From Myrica gale (Eukaryota > Streptophyta > Magnoliopsida > Fagales > Myricaceae): a stretch of 64,000 nt of DNA. Where the stretch lies: NCBI GenBank assembly GCA_963930655.1, contig OZ005617.1:746501-810500 (forward strand). Reading direction: 5' to 3'. The position numbers and the translations under genes are program-made. Positions 1 through 13,275 of this stretch are shown here, piece after piece (the first letter of the stretch is position 1; every line of letters starts with the position of its first letter). The notes under the pieces are model-generated. The model saw only the letters and a program-made list of their open reading frames with translations, was not told the DNA's origin and searched no databases.

Positions 1-3000
1 TTCTGCAAGATAGTTCAGAATAAGAATTGCATTAAGCCAGCAAAGGTTCAACAAAAATAAAATCCTCTAATGATGATAAGGCCCTGACAGGTTTGTTTAA
101 ACGTCTGTGCAAACCATAACAACAAAGGGAATTGTGTTCACCCAATATTTCATCTTAACCCTCTGCTTCAGCAATCACAGTCCAGGTTGCCATACACTTA
201 GACCTCCTTCCAACTAAAAAGATGCATAGCATGAAGTATGAATGCAAAACCACTTATATTCTAACATTTTTATTTGGTGGCAGATGGAGGACAGATTTAC
301 TCTATCTATGTTGCACCTCAAAATTACATGCAACTATCACACATCTTACATGATATATAAAGGTGATGAACTCCTTAGTGAAAACTCTTTCAGGAAAACA
401 CAAGCAAATGCTTATACCTTTGAATTTTTACAACCATCATTCAAAGCCTCAGAAGCATCAAGGAGAGTGCTTGCTTTTCTGGCATCACTTGATGGAACCT
501 TTGTAGTCCTAGGTTCAGTTTCTGAAACACTCCCAATATTGTCAGCTTCCCTGACTTTTTCCGTATATCTACGCTTAACCGTTTCATCCTTATATTCCTT
601 CTTCTCATATGTTCTCATGTCCTATAGCAGAAGAGGGATGATTTATGTTATTCCTGAAAAAGCAAGCAGATAGAATCATATATTGCATATGACATAATGC
701 AGCTTACCGTGGCTCGGTATTTCAATTCTTTCTCATCCTTCTCACTGCATAACTTTTCCTCATGTTCACGCTGCTGCCTACGTGATTCCTCAACACGCTT
801 TCTTTTCCTCTCCTTCTCCTTCCTTTCTTCTTCTTCCCTCTGCCTTTTCTTTGCTGCCATATCGGCCTCTTTTTTCTTCTGTTCTTCTTCTTTCCTTTTC
901 TTCTGTAAACCCAGCTGCCTCAAATTGTCCTGCTCTAATCTGGCTCGCTCAAGTTTCAAAGCTTCCTTCTTCATTTTACGCTCATTCTCTTTCTTCTCTG
1001 CAAGTCGTTTTGCTGCCCCAGCAGCCTCCAGGGCCTTCACTTTGATGTCTCTCTTCCCTACAAGAAAGCACAAGAAGTCTCACAATGACATATCACCATT
1101 AGAAAAGGAAAAAAACTGAATCTTCAACAAACAGACTGGCTAGAATCAACCAACTGAGAGAATCTCATTCCAACCATGTTCTCAGAGACATGGATAAAGG
1201 AAACATCACTAGGCATATAAGGAATAAGAAGGGCTAATTCCAGCTTCGGCATACTTTCTCATAATCAACAAGCCCTGATTGAAATCCTTCAAATTCAAAA
1301 ATAAATCCCTCTTGTTATTCCTATTTTTCCCTACAATCATATCTATTTAGGTTGTGTTTGAGTGTTAAAATTTTAGGGTATTGGAATTGATGAAAAAGTG
1401 AAGAGAGATGATTTGAATGAATTTTTTATGTTTATTATAGTGAAAAGTAATGATTTGATGGGAAGAGAGAGATTATATTGTAATTATTTTATTATGTTAA
1501 AATTTTAGAAGGCTAAATTTTGTGTATCGAATGCAGCCTTAGCCATCCTGTCAGGTCATGGTACCATGAGTTAGATATCATCATTACTTTTGTACTTATG
1601 ACGTATAAAGTGCAAATTCCATTTTTTTCAATGTAAACTCAAGGTTAACGCCGGGCATTTTTTAAAATGTTCCAATCACTTCATCCAGGGCTCCTTGAAA
1701 GTTTTTTGATCTCATTCCTTGGTCCCACAGATGCTTCCAAACATTAACAGAATCGATCTTTCCAACTACTCGTATCAGCATCAATTCTGTTCCAACTTAC
1801 CTTGAACGTAAATTTACTTTGAAAATTTTCAAGCCTATGCACTGCTATCCTAATGATTAATGCAAAGGATTCTACATAGTCTGATTTCTGGTATGTGCGA
1901 AGCATCATAGGACACGAACAGATAACAGGGAGAGAAAGCTAGCTTAGCAACAGCACTTCAGTTCCAGAGAGTCAAGAGAAGCAGATACAAAACAATCTGA
2001 CTTAGATGACATTGCTTTGTTAAGGAAATAAAAACACCAGCTACAAATTGACCACACAAATTTAGTTCAATGAGGCAATTCCAACTGAAAACTTGGGACT
2101 TTCTTATGGTCATGGTTAAAGTGACTGATCCAAATCAAAATCAATTTGGAATTTTTTTACATTTAACTTCAAGCATCTGGTGACGTGTCCAGACACATCA
2201 GAAACATAAGGATATCCATGGTTTTTGGGTAACCGCTTGCCAATAAAACTTGGTGATTGTTCATGAAAAAAAAAAAAGAGGAAGAAATTACCTGTGACAA
2301 CTGCAGCTGCTTGTTTTTGTTGAACAACTGGAATAAAGGAAGTGATATTGGAGACAATATTGTTAGGCTTGGACTCCCTCCCTGAGAAACTAGCGTCCCC
2401 GTTTTTTGGTTTGCTGAACCTGTTATGAAAGGATTCTGTGGCCCTCTTAACACCATTTGCTCCGATGCAAGCATTCTGGTTCTCTTTCACTTTATTGGCA
2501 TATCTTTTCTTACGACTGTGTTGGTTTCCAAGCTTCTGTTTGACCCTAATCTGGGTCCTCGTGAAGCTAAATTCTGTGTTTACAGAATCTATACTAAATC
2601 TATCAGCATATCTCTCCACTTCAGAAACTGCGGCAGGAGGGTTTGGATTTCCTGTAATGTCAGCAAGTGGTACTCTTTTGACTGAGCTAGTAGTCACCTC
2701 TGAACAAATGCCCTCTGGGAATGTCTCAGCTACCTCATCAGAATTCTCATTTTCTTCATCAATGCACGGAAGCTCTGGATTGCTTGTTCGCTTCTCTGAA
2801 CTGCCAGAGTTTGATTTGATTCTATCCCAGAGCTTCCCAATGGGAGATACATATGGATTAGTTATATTCCAAGCTGATTGACAATTAGAGTTCGGTAGGC
2901 AATCAGAATAGGACCTCCCATGAAAAGCATAGCCAACTTCCTCTCTCAAGCCGCTACCATAAAGCTGCTTGCCCGTATCGTTCATAGAAAGGGTGCTTCT

Positions 3001-6000
3001 CTGGTTCATCCCTTCTAGAAGCCCGTTGGGAACAGACTGGTATAGACTTGGAATCCTGTGCAACTTATACGAAGTTGAAGAACCAGATAATGGGGTATCC
3101 GTGCAAGCAGATCTGCAGAGCTGCTCCAATATACTTGCACGTTCAACTGCACTATTTGGGAGGTCCAATTTCTCAAAGTTAATTCCATTCCCTGTAGTGC
3201 ACAGGTGTTTGTTATCCGTTTGCAGTATGAACCCTTCAAACACAGGCATAGCCTCATCAGCCTCAGGCAAATCCAGGAACTGGCTTTGTGGAGAACCCAC
3301 TGAGCAATTCAAAATTTCATCAGTCCCGTCAAAATTAGATCTCTTTTCCTGTATTGTTCTTCCACTACAAGTAACATGTTTTGTAATTTCTAGACCCTGT
3401 TTATCTTCAAGATGCAGAGGAGCTTGGTTCTCTTCTACAAAGCATTGGATGCTAGCATCGATTTTTCTTTTTGGATCAACGACTTCCACTTCCTCTGCCA
3501 AACAACCTTGAGAATCACCAGCAGCCTGGTTAATCAAACTTGAGATTAGGGACACTCTTAGCTGATCATCCAAATAAGTAAAAGGTGTGTTTGCACTTCC
3601 AACCATAGCTCCCAAGCTAAGTTCAACCTGTCAAAACAATTTTTGAAATATATCCGCATCAGAAAAGCTCAAAAGACCACAACAACAACAAAAAGCAACC
3701 TGCAGGAGTAGAAGAAAATACGTTTGAAACCTATAAGCACTTGGTATAAAAGACACCAGTGACAAATGAAGTTAGAGCAAATTACAGGGCATATAAACAT
3801 AGAGCTTATAGTGAATACTTGTGGGAATACTTGTGGTGAGATATTAGGTTTTAATAATTCCTCATCAGTACATTCAGTTAGACATGCATAATTGCATAAG
3901 GAGATTCCAACCTTTCATAACTGGACCAAACTAGCAATGACGGAGGAATCTGTAATGGGAAACCTACCTAAATGACAGATTAAGTGTGAATTTATAGTCA
4001 GACTGAACCATCTCTTCCGATGAACAACTCAACGTAAAGAAAGTAATAGTCCTCACTGCTTGTAATTGATACATGAATCCATTCAGTTCAAGCTAAAGCC
4101 ATATGTTTCTTCATCACATGTACCCACGATCTTTTTGGTCCCCTCGGGTTTCTGGATTCATCGACCACCTTAGTCCAGGATATGGGTAAACGAAGTATTT
4201 TTATTTGCAAGACAATACTATTATCAAAGGTGTTGAAGGGTGCATATTGTACATAGCTAACCACTCTATCACAAGGAGTGCCAGTGATAGCAGAGCTGAA
4301 GTTCCCCATTCCCAAATCCCATGAAAGAACCAACTACATAATATAATTAACAACTGTTTCAGTTTGAAAATTAAGATCATCTGATCAGGTCAATATATTC
4401 TAAATGGCAACCAACACCAAAGGCACCTGGCTTTGCTTAATCACTTTGGTTGCAGTTTTCTTGATAGATTTAAGGACCTACATAACCTACTATTCTTCCA
4501 CGATATACAAGCAGACAAAACAAAGACTGTCCTGATTCAGCATCATTTCTCTGGGTTGCTGACCCAAAATAATTAATGAAGTAGGTTTCAGAATTTATGC
4601 CACAAAAGCCAATACCTCTTCAACGTGCAACCTAGGTGAAGATTCAAATCCTTCTATCATGTGGCCTTCCTCATTTTGATGCTTTGCTTCAGCTAGACTG
4701 TTATCCATGTCTAATTGTGCAACACCCTTCTCAGGAGATAATGAGAAGTGTAGAGTTTGTAGGACTGCCTTTGAATAATCTTCTGCATCATTCAGGTTTT
4801 CACTTACAGAATCCCTGTCGATCAATGTCAGTCCCTCTTCCCTCAAGCTTGGTGAAGCAGATAGGAAGTTAGTAGGTTGACCCACGATCTTTCTCCGCTT
4901 ATGCTGAAACCAAGAACCCTCCAAGCCCAAGCTAGAACTTCCTCCTGGCGTGGCATTCTTTGCAATCTGATCTTCAGTTGATTTTTGAAAAATTACTTGT
5001 TTGTCTGGACCAACACGTCTCCCCAAAGAATCTGTTTTTGGAGACTGAGGAATTCCTGGATGTATAGTTGGCTGCACCAAAGCATTATTCGTTTCTTCCA
5101 CCAAAAGAGCACGAGGAAGGTCAATTGTAGAAGAGTTTAAAGTTACATCTGGATTTGTGAAAGGACCAGATCCACTAACAAACGAAAAATCAGCATTTGT
5201 TGATTGGCGGGGATCACCACCAAGACTGATATCAGGTTTACAGTTGATGGAAACCAATTTGATAGATTGTACATCATCATGTTCCACAACAACCTTCCCG
5301 GAGGAAAGATCCCCCTTAGTATCAGCGTTGGCATTTGACATATTAGACCCCATTAAATTTGGCAGGCTTCCAAGGAAATCTTCACAGTCTACTTGTAAGA
5401 TAGATGAATGATCGGTCAAAGAAGATTTCCCTTGGTAAGCTTTGTCCCTTTCGAACAAAGGATGAGTAACTGCATCCCTAGAAACCTCAGATGTTCTTTT
5501 TACTGGTTGCACAGCATTTACATCTGAACTTCTGCTGGCTTCATATGCCTCGTCCACTTCAGATGAAAATTTCTGAAGTTCTTTGTCCTTGCTCAAATCT
5601 TCCTGCTCCTCCAGGGAAGGTTTCCCTGCAGATGAGCCGCACTTGGCTTGGCAACCAATGGATGCTACTTTCTCCATTAACTCTGCAGGATTAGCAAAGG
5701 TTTCTGATAGCCTACCCAGTACTTCCTTGTCTGAGGGAGGACATGACATTCCATTCGAACTTGACTTGACCACGGAATCGAAATCAAGTTGGTTGGGCTT
5801 CATATACATAGTACAATCAGAGGGTGGCCTCAATGCTAACACTCCTGATCCAGCTCTAAGGCAAGCAATGTCACAATTAGAACCGGGACGATCTGAGCCA
5901 CCATCAGCAAGCACATCAGAATCAACCTCACATTTCATCACATTTGCAGCACCCTTCTCCTGTTCAACTGTATCCCTATTGCAGGTACCATGCAGGACTT

Positions 6001-8660
6001 TTATTTGAGTGCATGACACTTCCTTAAGGTCAATTCCTTCAGAACATTTTAAAGATTGTGCAAATGGAGGCTTAGTAGTGGGATTAGATCTGGAGTGTGC
6101 GACTTTACAACCCAACACGAGGGAAGAGTTAATGTGTTTAGCTATTCCTTCAATGGTACTAGCAGCTTCTCCCCTTATATTAGTACCAGCGTACTCATCA
6201 GCTACGTGCTCCTTGTGTGAATAAAATGCTGCATTAAGTGTGCATGGCTGTTGATCCTTTAGACTTGACTCTCCGGCAGACATTTTAGCACCTTGTGCTT
6301 CATCAGATTTGCTGAAACCAAGAAATTTGTACCGGATAACTCTTTCATCAGAGACATTGGAGTAGACCTCTTTTGAAGATATTTTACTGCTACTAGAAGC
6401 CTGCAACTCTGAGTTTCTGGCATCATGGTTCACTTCAGAATTCCCGTTGCTTGAGTGTTCTCTTACATTTTCCATGCATAAATCTTGATCCTTTTGACGC
6501 AGCAAGGACCTTCTCTCACTGATTTGAGGATGCTGTCCATTCTGAAAGCTTGGAGATTGAGGCAGTGGTGTGGATTTGCTCATAGGTTGTGCCTGTGTGC
6601 TACTGTTAGCATTTTTGAGTGACTGGCAAGGACCTCTAGCTCTTAGAACCCTACCAAAATTATCATTGCCTCCCCATTCCTCCCTATGGGGGTCCATTTT
6701 TCCTTTCACTATACCATCAGCAGTGATAACAGAGGATTTGACCAATTCCAAAGACTCCTCATCATAGTCACAATGCTGCTTGGAATCACTAAGACCATCC
6801 ACTTTCTCATTATCACAACAGCTATCCAGATTTTTGGATTTCTTCATGCAGTTAGGCTCTTGACTAGAACTTGTTATTCCTCCAAGGGAAACATTGCTTC
6901 CCATGTCCTTGCTCCCTTTGTCCCCTCGCTTTCCTTTCTTTGCTCTACATCTTGCATTGGTTATAGGAGAAGGTTCAGCTAATTCCAATGGTTCATTCCC
7001 ATGGCTAGACTGCTCATTTAATTTGGCTACAGAACTTGCAAATATACCACCATCTTCCCTGAAAATATAAGGAGACTTACCCCCATCCAAAGAGCCAAGT
7101 TGTTGGCTAGAGCTTCTAGATCTTGTGATTCTACCAGAGTAAAAGTTTCTATCATTTCCTTTGCTCCAACAATCGCCCACTTTTTCTCCTTCCCCTGCAC
7201 AACTCGCACTATTGGTAGCAACAGGATTGACAAACACTGACTCAACAAGATGGTCATTCTGAAGTGAAGCAATTGCAGACCCAGAAATCCCACCAGCATC
7301 ATTCTCATGAGTTGAACAGCTTTGGACTGCTTTTGCACTATTACGAAGCTCTATAGCCTTTTGTCTTGACTTGGACCTTTGAATCCTTGCCAGAGATAGA
7401 CCTGGGTCATGGTAGATGTTGGGTACTCTTATGTCTCTCGCATCTTGAGGAGACAAAGCAGTATGATCCAGCTCAGGAACACTAGCGGAGGCACATTCGA
7501 CATCTCTGGCAGGACACTGATCCAGAGAGGATATCCCATCTCCGGCATCAATCCCTTGTTCTGAATCAATAACTTGCGTAAACAGATCATTCGGTAACTC
7601 TCCGTTACCAGCTGCAAAAACTGGTTTTTTGTAGAGAGCGCAGTGACTACTGGTGTAAGGGATGACGTGTTGTGGACGTGGAAGCAAGACCCCTGAAATC
7701 AGCTCTTCCTTATTGAACTCTGCAATGGCAACAACAATTGTTTAAGAAGCTGGGGACGTTCATTTGTCAATAATTTTGAAAAATGTAATGCATATCTAGT
7801 TCCCCTACATTGTTTTCCAACCTTTGTATTACTTTAGTACTGATAGCAAATTCTACTCAGAAAACGTAGCCAATTAGCTGTAGTAAATATTTCAAGAAGG
7901 ATGTTTTAAACAGGAAACCATGATACATTTCAACAGCAATTTCAAGTGCGCACTAATTCATGCAATGCCACCGTGAGCAGTCTAAAAGGTTTATATTATC
8001 TATAAGACGTTTAAGTATATTAAAGATTCGAGATAATTATGAAATGCACCGATTAAAATTTATATGAAACTAATGCCAACTGTGTATACCCTGTTTGGTA
8101 CTGAGAAATTGTCACGATTGGTCAAATTTGAAACTTCCATGTATGAGAGTCCAAATTACACAGCCCTCCACTAAATCGAATCCAACACATTGTGCCTGGT
8201 TTATTTGCCTTTCAAAATTGTTTCTAAAAGCAGAAGCCGAGGCAATTTTCGTTTCCAAACAATACCGAGCGATTTCTCGACCACGAGGAGGAGAAAAAAA
8301 AACTGCACAAATCCGAGCCGAAATCATAATTTTTTAAAAAATATAAGGAACTGAAACATTTTCGAAAACCATGACAAATTCGGGAGAATACACATTTTCC
8401 GGTTTATTGAGAAACCCACAAGAACAAAAGCAGATGAAATGAGAACGATAGCGCTGGGGAAGAGATAGGCAATTACCATTGGGATCCGAGGGCTGGGCGT
8501 GGAGCGGAGGGGTCCAGAGCCAAGGCGGAGGGGCAATTCCGGCAATGAGGAGTTTGGAGGCGAGGTGTTGATCGAAGAGATGGGTCTGGTGCTTGGCCTG
8601 GTCGATGATCCCCCGCTTCCGCTCAAAGATCTGCACGAAGAGCTTCTCTATCGTCGACAT
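1..8660 (-). CDS. WYR: Plant INCENP homologue (WYRD-like), partial, C-terminus off the window
   Basis: This is the inner centromere protein of the chromosomal passenger complex, which scaffolds Aurora kinase at centromeres and the phragmoplast. Exons seen, in transcript order: 8477-8660, 4616-7719, 2292-3627, 708-1057 and 418-621; all junctions are GT-AG and the phases join without a stop, giving 1726 codons so far. The ATG at 8660 starts MSTIEKLFVQIFERKRG, the conserved plant N-terminus. The middle is long, Ser/Asn-rich and low in structure, with short basic motifs such as RSKSRQKAIELRNSAK. Exon 4 encodes a highly charged Lys/Glu/Arg helix typical of INCENP. The Aurora-binding IN-box is not seen; it should lie left of base 1, and a possible acceptor sits at bases 3-5. 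The Arabidopsis protein is about 1800 residues, so roughly 100 are missing here. Intron 3 (1058-2291) carries a MITE. Family assignment rests on the N-terminus, the charged helix and overall architecture. Confidence 0.85.
1350..1538. mobile_element. Tourist-like (PIF/Harbinger) MITE, intron 3 of the INCENP gene
   Basis: A 189-bp AT-rich element begins GGTTGTGTTTGAGTG and ends with the imperfect inverted copy ATCGAATGCAGCC. It is flanked on both sides by TTA (1347-1349 and 1539-1541), the usual PIF/Harbinger target duplication. It has no coding capacity. A near-identical-length relative lies at 50442-50629. Confidence 0.75.
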
Positions 8661-8956
8661 TTCCTCCTCCTCCTTCTTCTTCTTCTTCACGGATTGGCCA
8701 TGTGAATCACTCCGAGAGAGTGCGAGAGAGAGAGGCTTGAGGGTGGGGATGGGGACGGACTGGCGTTTAGCGCGGATTGGATTTCAAATTTTGGCTCAAC
8801 GGTCGAGCTTTGGTGTCCAGGATGAACGGTGGGGATGGGCTGCCGTCTTAGAATCAGTTTGGTTTTTTCTTTTTTTTCTAAGTGAATCAGTTTGGTTTTT
8901 CAATGGTCCTAAACCTTTCTTCTTTCTTTTTTTCCTTTTTGGCCTTTTCCTTTGTT

Positions 8957-9151
8957 ATATGTTTGAGCCTCAATTAATTGGGCTCAAAATTTTAGGTTTA
9001 CTAATAAAAAATTCATCACATAATTTTTTATTATTATAATATTTATTAAAAATCTTCTCTCTTTTCACTTTTTCGCCAACTCTCATAACATTTCTTTACT
9101 TTATAATATTTTCCAAATCTCAATACCCAAAATTTTCACCCTCAAACATAC
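8957..9151. mobile_element. Diverged MITE of the GAAAAAGTGAAGAGAGA family, reverse orientation
   Basis: The ends TATGTTTGAG and CTCAAACATA form a terminal inverted repeat. The interior contains the reverse complement of the GAAAAAGTGAAGAGAG block shared with the elements at 1350 and 50442. No clear target duplication survives. Confidence 0.5.
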
Positions 9152-10468
9152 CCTTCAACGAGAAGAAATAAATGGTTAATTTTGTTAGTCCTGAAAATTT
9201 CACAGCAAAATAATATATCCTACAAATTAATTTAACAACCAAAGTAATAGGGTCTAAGGTAATAGTTGTGAAAAATGCTTTAATGCCCATTAATTATTAA
9301 ATCAGTTTTAACTGAAATCCCATGTTTTCACTTTGCAACAATTTTTTAGAGAAAAATGATATCCTCTCAAGCAATTAGACTTATATAAGCTAAATTCACG
9401 TTCATAATATGTTTAAAATTTATAAAAGACTTAAATTGTTTTGTTTCATAATCTGCTCTTAGTCTTTGATAAATGTTATGTTGAGCATATACAGCAAGAA
9501 AATAATTTCATCCAATCTACTGCCCTTCCCTAATATGTAAGTTTATATATTTATGTTCAGCATATGTTGAATTTTATCACATATAATCCACGAACTGTAA
9601 AAATGCATAAATATTCGCACTCTAATAAGATCATGCAGTTAAAATACGCATAAATTAAGTTATGTGGCACAATACGGATTGATGGAAGTTATAACAAGGT
9701 GAATATTTATGTATTGTGATAGTTTGCTGTCTTATTGTGACGAAATTGTTAGTTTGAGTACTTAAAATGATATTTAGCCCGAGGGTGAAAATGTATTTTT
9801 CTATTTTTTATTATTATTTTATCTTAATAGAAGTGTGTCAAGTGAATAAGCTACACAACAATATAAGGTGACTTGTGAAGCACAAATAAAATTTTAAACA
9901 TTTTTAATCTTTTCAAATTTAAAATATTAAGATCTTTTGAATCACTTCAAGATCTTGGTATTCAATTTGGGTCTTCTTTTTATTTAATGATCAACTTATA
10001 GTTTTATTTATTTGAAAATTGTTATATATAATGACTACATTTATGTATTTTTATATTTTTGAAAACATTAAAAAATATATTTATAACATTTTTCACTAAT
10101 ATGAAAATTTTAAGAAATTTTAGTAGAAGTTGACAAATCACAAGATTTGGCTAGCATGAATAGGGGTAACAGGTGTTGATAATCTCTGTACAAAGGTTTA
10201 AGTCTGATTTGATAAGTTATTCTTCACTGTATATGGATGTTTATAATATATCATTTAAATTAAAATTAACATTTAGCATATCATTCTGTGCCAAATAATT
10301 AAGATGATTTTATAGAAAATGTCTGAAATTAAAAATAATAATTAAAATGCGAAGATCCCTGAAGCTCGGGAGCTCCAGTTCAAATGCATCATGCTGTTTG
10401 CTCCAGTTCTCCGCGTCATTTAATGGAGATCGTAGGGCTGTGTTAAAACTGGGGCTGCACAACCCTAG

Positions 10469-10568
10469 TGTAGGTGTCGGTTTTGGCCAAAACCGGCACC
10501 TACATCTGGTAGGCCAATTTTGAAAAAATTGTCATCTACATCGTTAAGGACAAAAATCGGTCCTTAAC
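10469..10568. repeat. Pair of adjacent hairpins, possible decayed DNA-transposon subterminal repeats
   Basis: An 18-bp inverted repeat with one mismatch and no loop spans 10469-10504, with arms TGTAGGTGTCGGTTTTGG and CCAAAACCGGCACCTACA. A second, perfect 9-bp hairpin (GTTAAGGAC and GTCCTTAAC, 8-base loop) spans 10543-10568. Such hairpin-rich GC islands in AT-rich DNA resemble subterminal repeats of CACTA elements, but no element ends were identified. Confidence 0.4.
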
Positions 10569-10927
10569 AGTGACGGTTTAGCGGTAGCGGTTTCCGATTA
10601 TCCTACATTCATATTGAGTCTTTTTTTTAGCATTTTACACACTTAGCCCAATGTATTTTTTTTTCTTTTTTTCTTTTGGTCCATTAATTACATATCAATA
10701 AAATCTAAACTAATGAAATCCAAATTCCAAAAATCAATAAAATTAAATATCATCTTAAAAGATAAGATGAGAATTTAAAGTCCAAAGTAACAGAGACATC
10801 ACTGTAAGTAGAAACTATTATCTTTTAAAAAATTCAGTTTAAACCCTAACAACACATAGAGGGGAGAATATGTGTTTTCCCTCTGATTAACAAATCAATA
10901 ACAATTTTAAAACATGTTCAAAACCAG

Positions 10928-11126
10928 GGGTGTGTTTGTGTTGGAAAATTTTTGGGTTGTTAAAATTTTTGGTATTGGGTTTAGTGAAAAAGTGAAGAGA
11001 GAGGTAATTTTTTATATTTTTTGTATTGAAAAGTTATTATTTGATGGAAGAGAGAGAGATTATATTTAATATTTTATTGTGAGAGGGTGAAAAATTTTGT
11101 GAAATTTTTGGGTGCAAACACAACCC
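10928..11126. mobile_element. MITE related to the 1350/50442 family
   Basis: The left end GGGTGTGTTTGTGTTGG and the inverted right end GGGTTGTGTTTGCACCC form a terminal inverted repeat. The interior shares the block GTGAAAAAGTGAAGAGAGA and the ATTTGATGGAAGAGAGAGA motif with the 1350 element. Flanking trinucleotides CAG and TAG may be a mutated target duplication. Confidence 0.55.
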
Positions 11127-11830
11127 TAGTAGGGTTTCCCTTGGTTTCACAAGGAAAATCCAAAAATTCAGCAATTTTTGAAGGCGCTCAAGCGCCTGTT
11201 AAACTCTCGTCGAACGTTTATGTTTCTGTTTGAAATTTTAACTGAGCGCTCGAGCAATTGTCAAACGTGATGACTCTGTCTGAATTTTTTCAAAGGGCGC
11301 TCGAGCGCTTGTCAAATGTGATGACTATCTGAATTTTTGAACTAAAATGTATTAGAAATTTGAACTAAAATGTAATTGAGTGACTGATTTTACAAGCATA
11401 GTATAAATTTAATAGTGATTTGTCAATTTTATAAATTATAAATTTAGACAATTAGTTAAAATTTCATAAAAACTCTTAAACTCATACAATGATTTGTCAA
11501 TTTTTCGTGGTAAAATCTCGACCTCTTGACTTAGATTATGCGATGTACTTACCAAATTTTGACATTAAACTCTTTAATTATGATTCCAATGCCTTCATAT
11601 ATACCCTTCTAAATACAATAATTTGTAATTTTTTCTACCAAAATTCTAAATAACTAGTTCATTCACCTAGTTAAAACCACTTTCTAACGCTGTAAAAGCG
11701 GAATTTCCCGGTTTTTTCATAGGAAATTGATTGATCGATTTTTCATATCTGTCTTTTTCAATTTTGTTCGAGTTTGATGGATTTGATAGGATTATTGCAT
11801 GTTCTCGTTATTTTATTCAGAACACTACGG

Positions 11831-12076
11831 CTATGTTTGTTTAAGTTCTTAAAAAAATTCAAAAACTTCTCACTTATTTTTCATCAATTCTAATACATTT
11901 TCAACAATCCCAATAATTTTTTTATCAATTTCAATACCTTTTCACCGATCCAAATAACTTTTTTACAAATTTCAACAACTTTTAACTAACTTTTCACCAA
12001 TCGCAAGAAAATCTACACTACTTTCAAAAAAACACAAAAATAAAAACTGCTCTGAGAACTAAACGAAACATAACCT
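11831..12076. mobile_element. MITE with about 20-bp terminal inverted repeats
   Basis: The left end GGCTATGTTTGTTTAAGTTCT pairs with the right end, whose reverse complement is GGTTATGTTTCGTTTAGTTCT. The interior is a run of degenerate repeats around CAATTTCAATAACTTTT. The flanks can be read as TAC or CTACG on both sides, so the target-site length and superfamily are uncertain. Confidence 0.6.
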
Positions 12077-12369
12077 ACGTGTTTGATAAAATGTCTGAGT
12101 TAGGCTGTATCTTTTATTTTGTTGTCTTCTTTTGAAGAAAGAAATAGAGTTGGGGTGGTAATTTTTTTTGGCAATTGGTTCGCATATTTTTTTTTTCCCT
12201 GGAAGTTCTTTCTAGTTTCTGCCTCATTATCCCTTCCTCGCAAAGAATGTGTTTTTCGTTTTTTTCGCCTTTCCGTTAGAAAAACGGACGTTAAGAAGCA
12301 TGTTTTCTTTTTGGGTTAATTACTAATAACCTCTTTAATTATACCACTTATTTTAAAATTTTTTATAAA

Positions 12370-12575
12370 TTGTTTGTGGAAATTTTGAGATTTTGAAAAT
12401 TTTGGGTATTGGAGTTTGTGAAAAAGTATAGTATTTTAAGGAAAAGTGAGGAGAAAGAAAATTTAATTGAATAATATAATATTATTTTATAATTTAATGA
12501 GGAGAGAGAGATTATTTTATGATTGTTTAGAAATATGGAGGGATGAAAATATTGGAAAACAAACGTCCCCATCGA
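12370..12575. mobile_element. Decayed MITE of the same AT-rich family
   Basis: The interior shares the GTGAAAAAGT and GAGGAGAGAGAGATTATTTTATGATTG blocks with the 1350 family. The ends (TTGTTTGTGGAAATTTTGAG and an inverted counterpart near GGAAAACAAACG) are diverged, and boundaries are approximate. Confidence 0.4.
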
Positions 12576-12780
12576 TTTCATAAATTTACGTAATTGTATC
12601 ATTTTGGTTTTGAACCCAATTTTAACGCCTACACGTGATAAACACTTGAGTTGACTCGTAACGGAAAGGTCAAACTGCCCCCAACTATTATTGGTTGAAA
12701 TTGAAAGACCCGTTTCTCCCCCCTCTCTGTCTCTCGCTCTCTTCCCACTGATTCCATCGATTCATCGATTCAAATTCAGT

Positions 12781-13275
12781 TCAACGAAGAAACCCACCCT
12801 TCCAACCCGTTCTGCTCTCTTCCCCTTCATCATGCAAAACCGAAATAAGTTCAAATCTTGAAAACCCCCTTCTTTGCTTCATCGTCGGAAGGTTTGTCTC
12901 TGTCAACTGAGTGGCCTTGGCTTCTGCACTTTCTGCCCTATTTTGTGCTACAAATACACTTTCTCTCAAAGAGTCCATGATGTTTTCGATGTCAGTAAGT
13001 TGCTCTTGACTTGCGTCATTGCAGGCATTTGCATCAGCCAGCTGGATTTGGGATTTTTTCAGTACTTCCTCAAGAAAGTTTACTTTTCCTCTCAAGGCGA
13101 ATCCTTCAGCGCTCTGGGCAATGTGTTCTGCATTGCTCCTCTCAAGCTTCTCTAAAGCGATATCTTTTTCTTTCAGCTGTTCAGTGCAATCTTTGACTTT
13201 ATTTTGCATTCCGCTTTCCCTTTGAATTGAACCGTTCAGATTAAATTGAACAAGCTGGAGCTGACCAATCAAATC
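12781..13275 (-). pseudogene. WIT1/WIT2-like coiled-coil gene fragment
   Basis: About 130 residues on the minus strand match the coiled-coil region of WPP-domain-interacting tail-anchored proteins, which anchor RanGAP and SUN-KASH partners at the plant nuclear envelope. Recognisable pieces include LIGQLQLVQFNLNGSIQRES, the KDIALEKLE heptads, the LRGKVNFLEE motif and the ESAEAKATQLTETNL block. Full proteins are several hundred residues and end in a membrane anchor. Here homology stops after TQLTETNL, and unrelated sequence follows to the stop at 12781. There is no ATG at the head; the frame enters from an upstream TGA. It is therefore a truncated copy, read in one uninterrupted frame, that lies antisense immediately upstream of the NMNAT transcript. 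Confidence 0.7.

Larger units (their letters stand above)
8661..12780. other. AT-rich intergenic region with decayed MITEs
   Basis: No credible gene was found. The first few hundred bases are the promoter and 5' leader side of the INCENP gene. The rest is AT-rich and contains several miniature inverted-repeat elements listed separately, plus a short GC-richer stretch at 10350-10620 that holds two hairpins. Open frames here are short and low in complexity. Confidence 0.7.

Noticed and set aside
697..1119. Plus-strand Phe/Ser-rich open frame of 140 codons
   Set aside because: It is the complement of the Lys/Glu-rich INCENP exon 4; composition mirrors the antisense strand and there is no independent gene signal.
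2116..2291. Extension of the INCENP exon 3 frame past 2292
   Set aside because: A canonical GTAATT donor at 2291 joins in phase to the charged-helix exon at 1057; the extension has a Phe-rich run typical of intron sequence.
4088..4333. 81-codon minus-strand frame within an INCENP intron
   Set aside because: No homology, no splice sites in phase with flanking exons.
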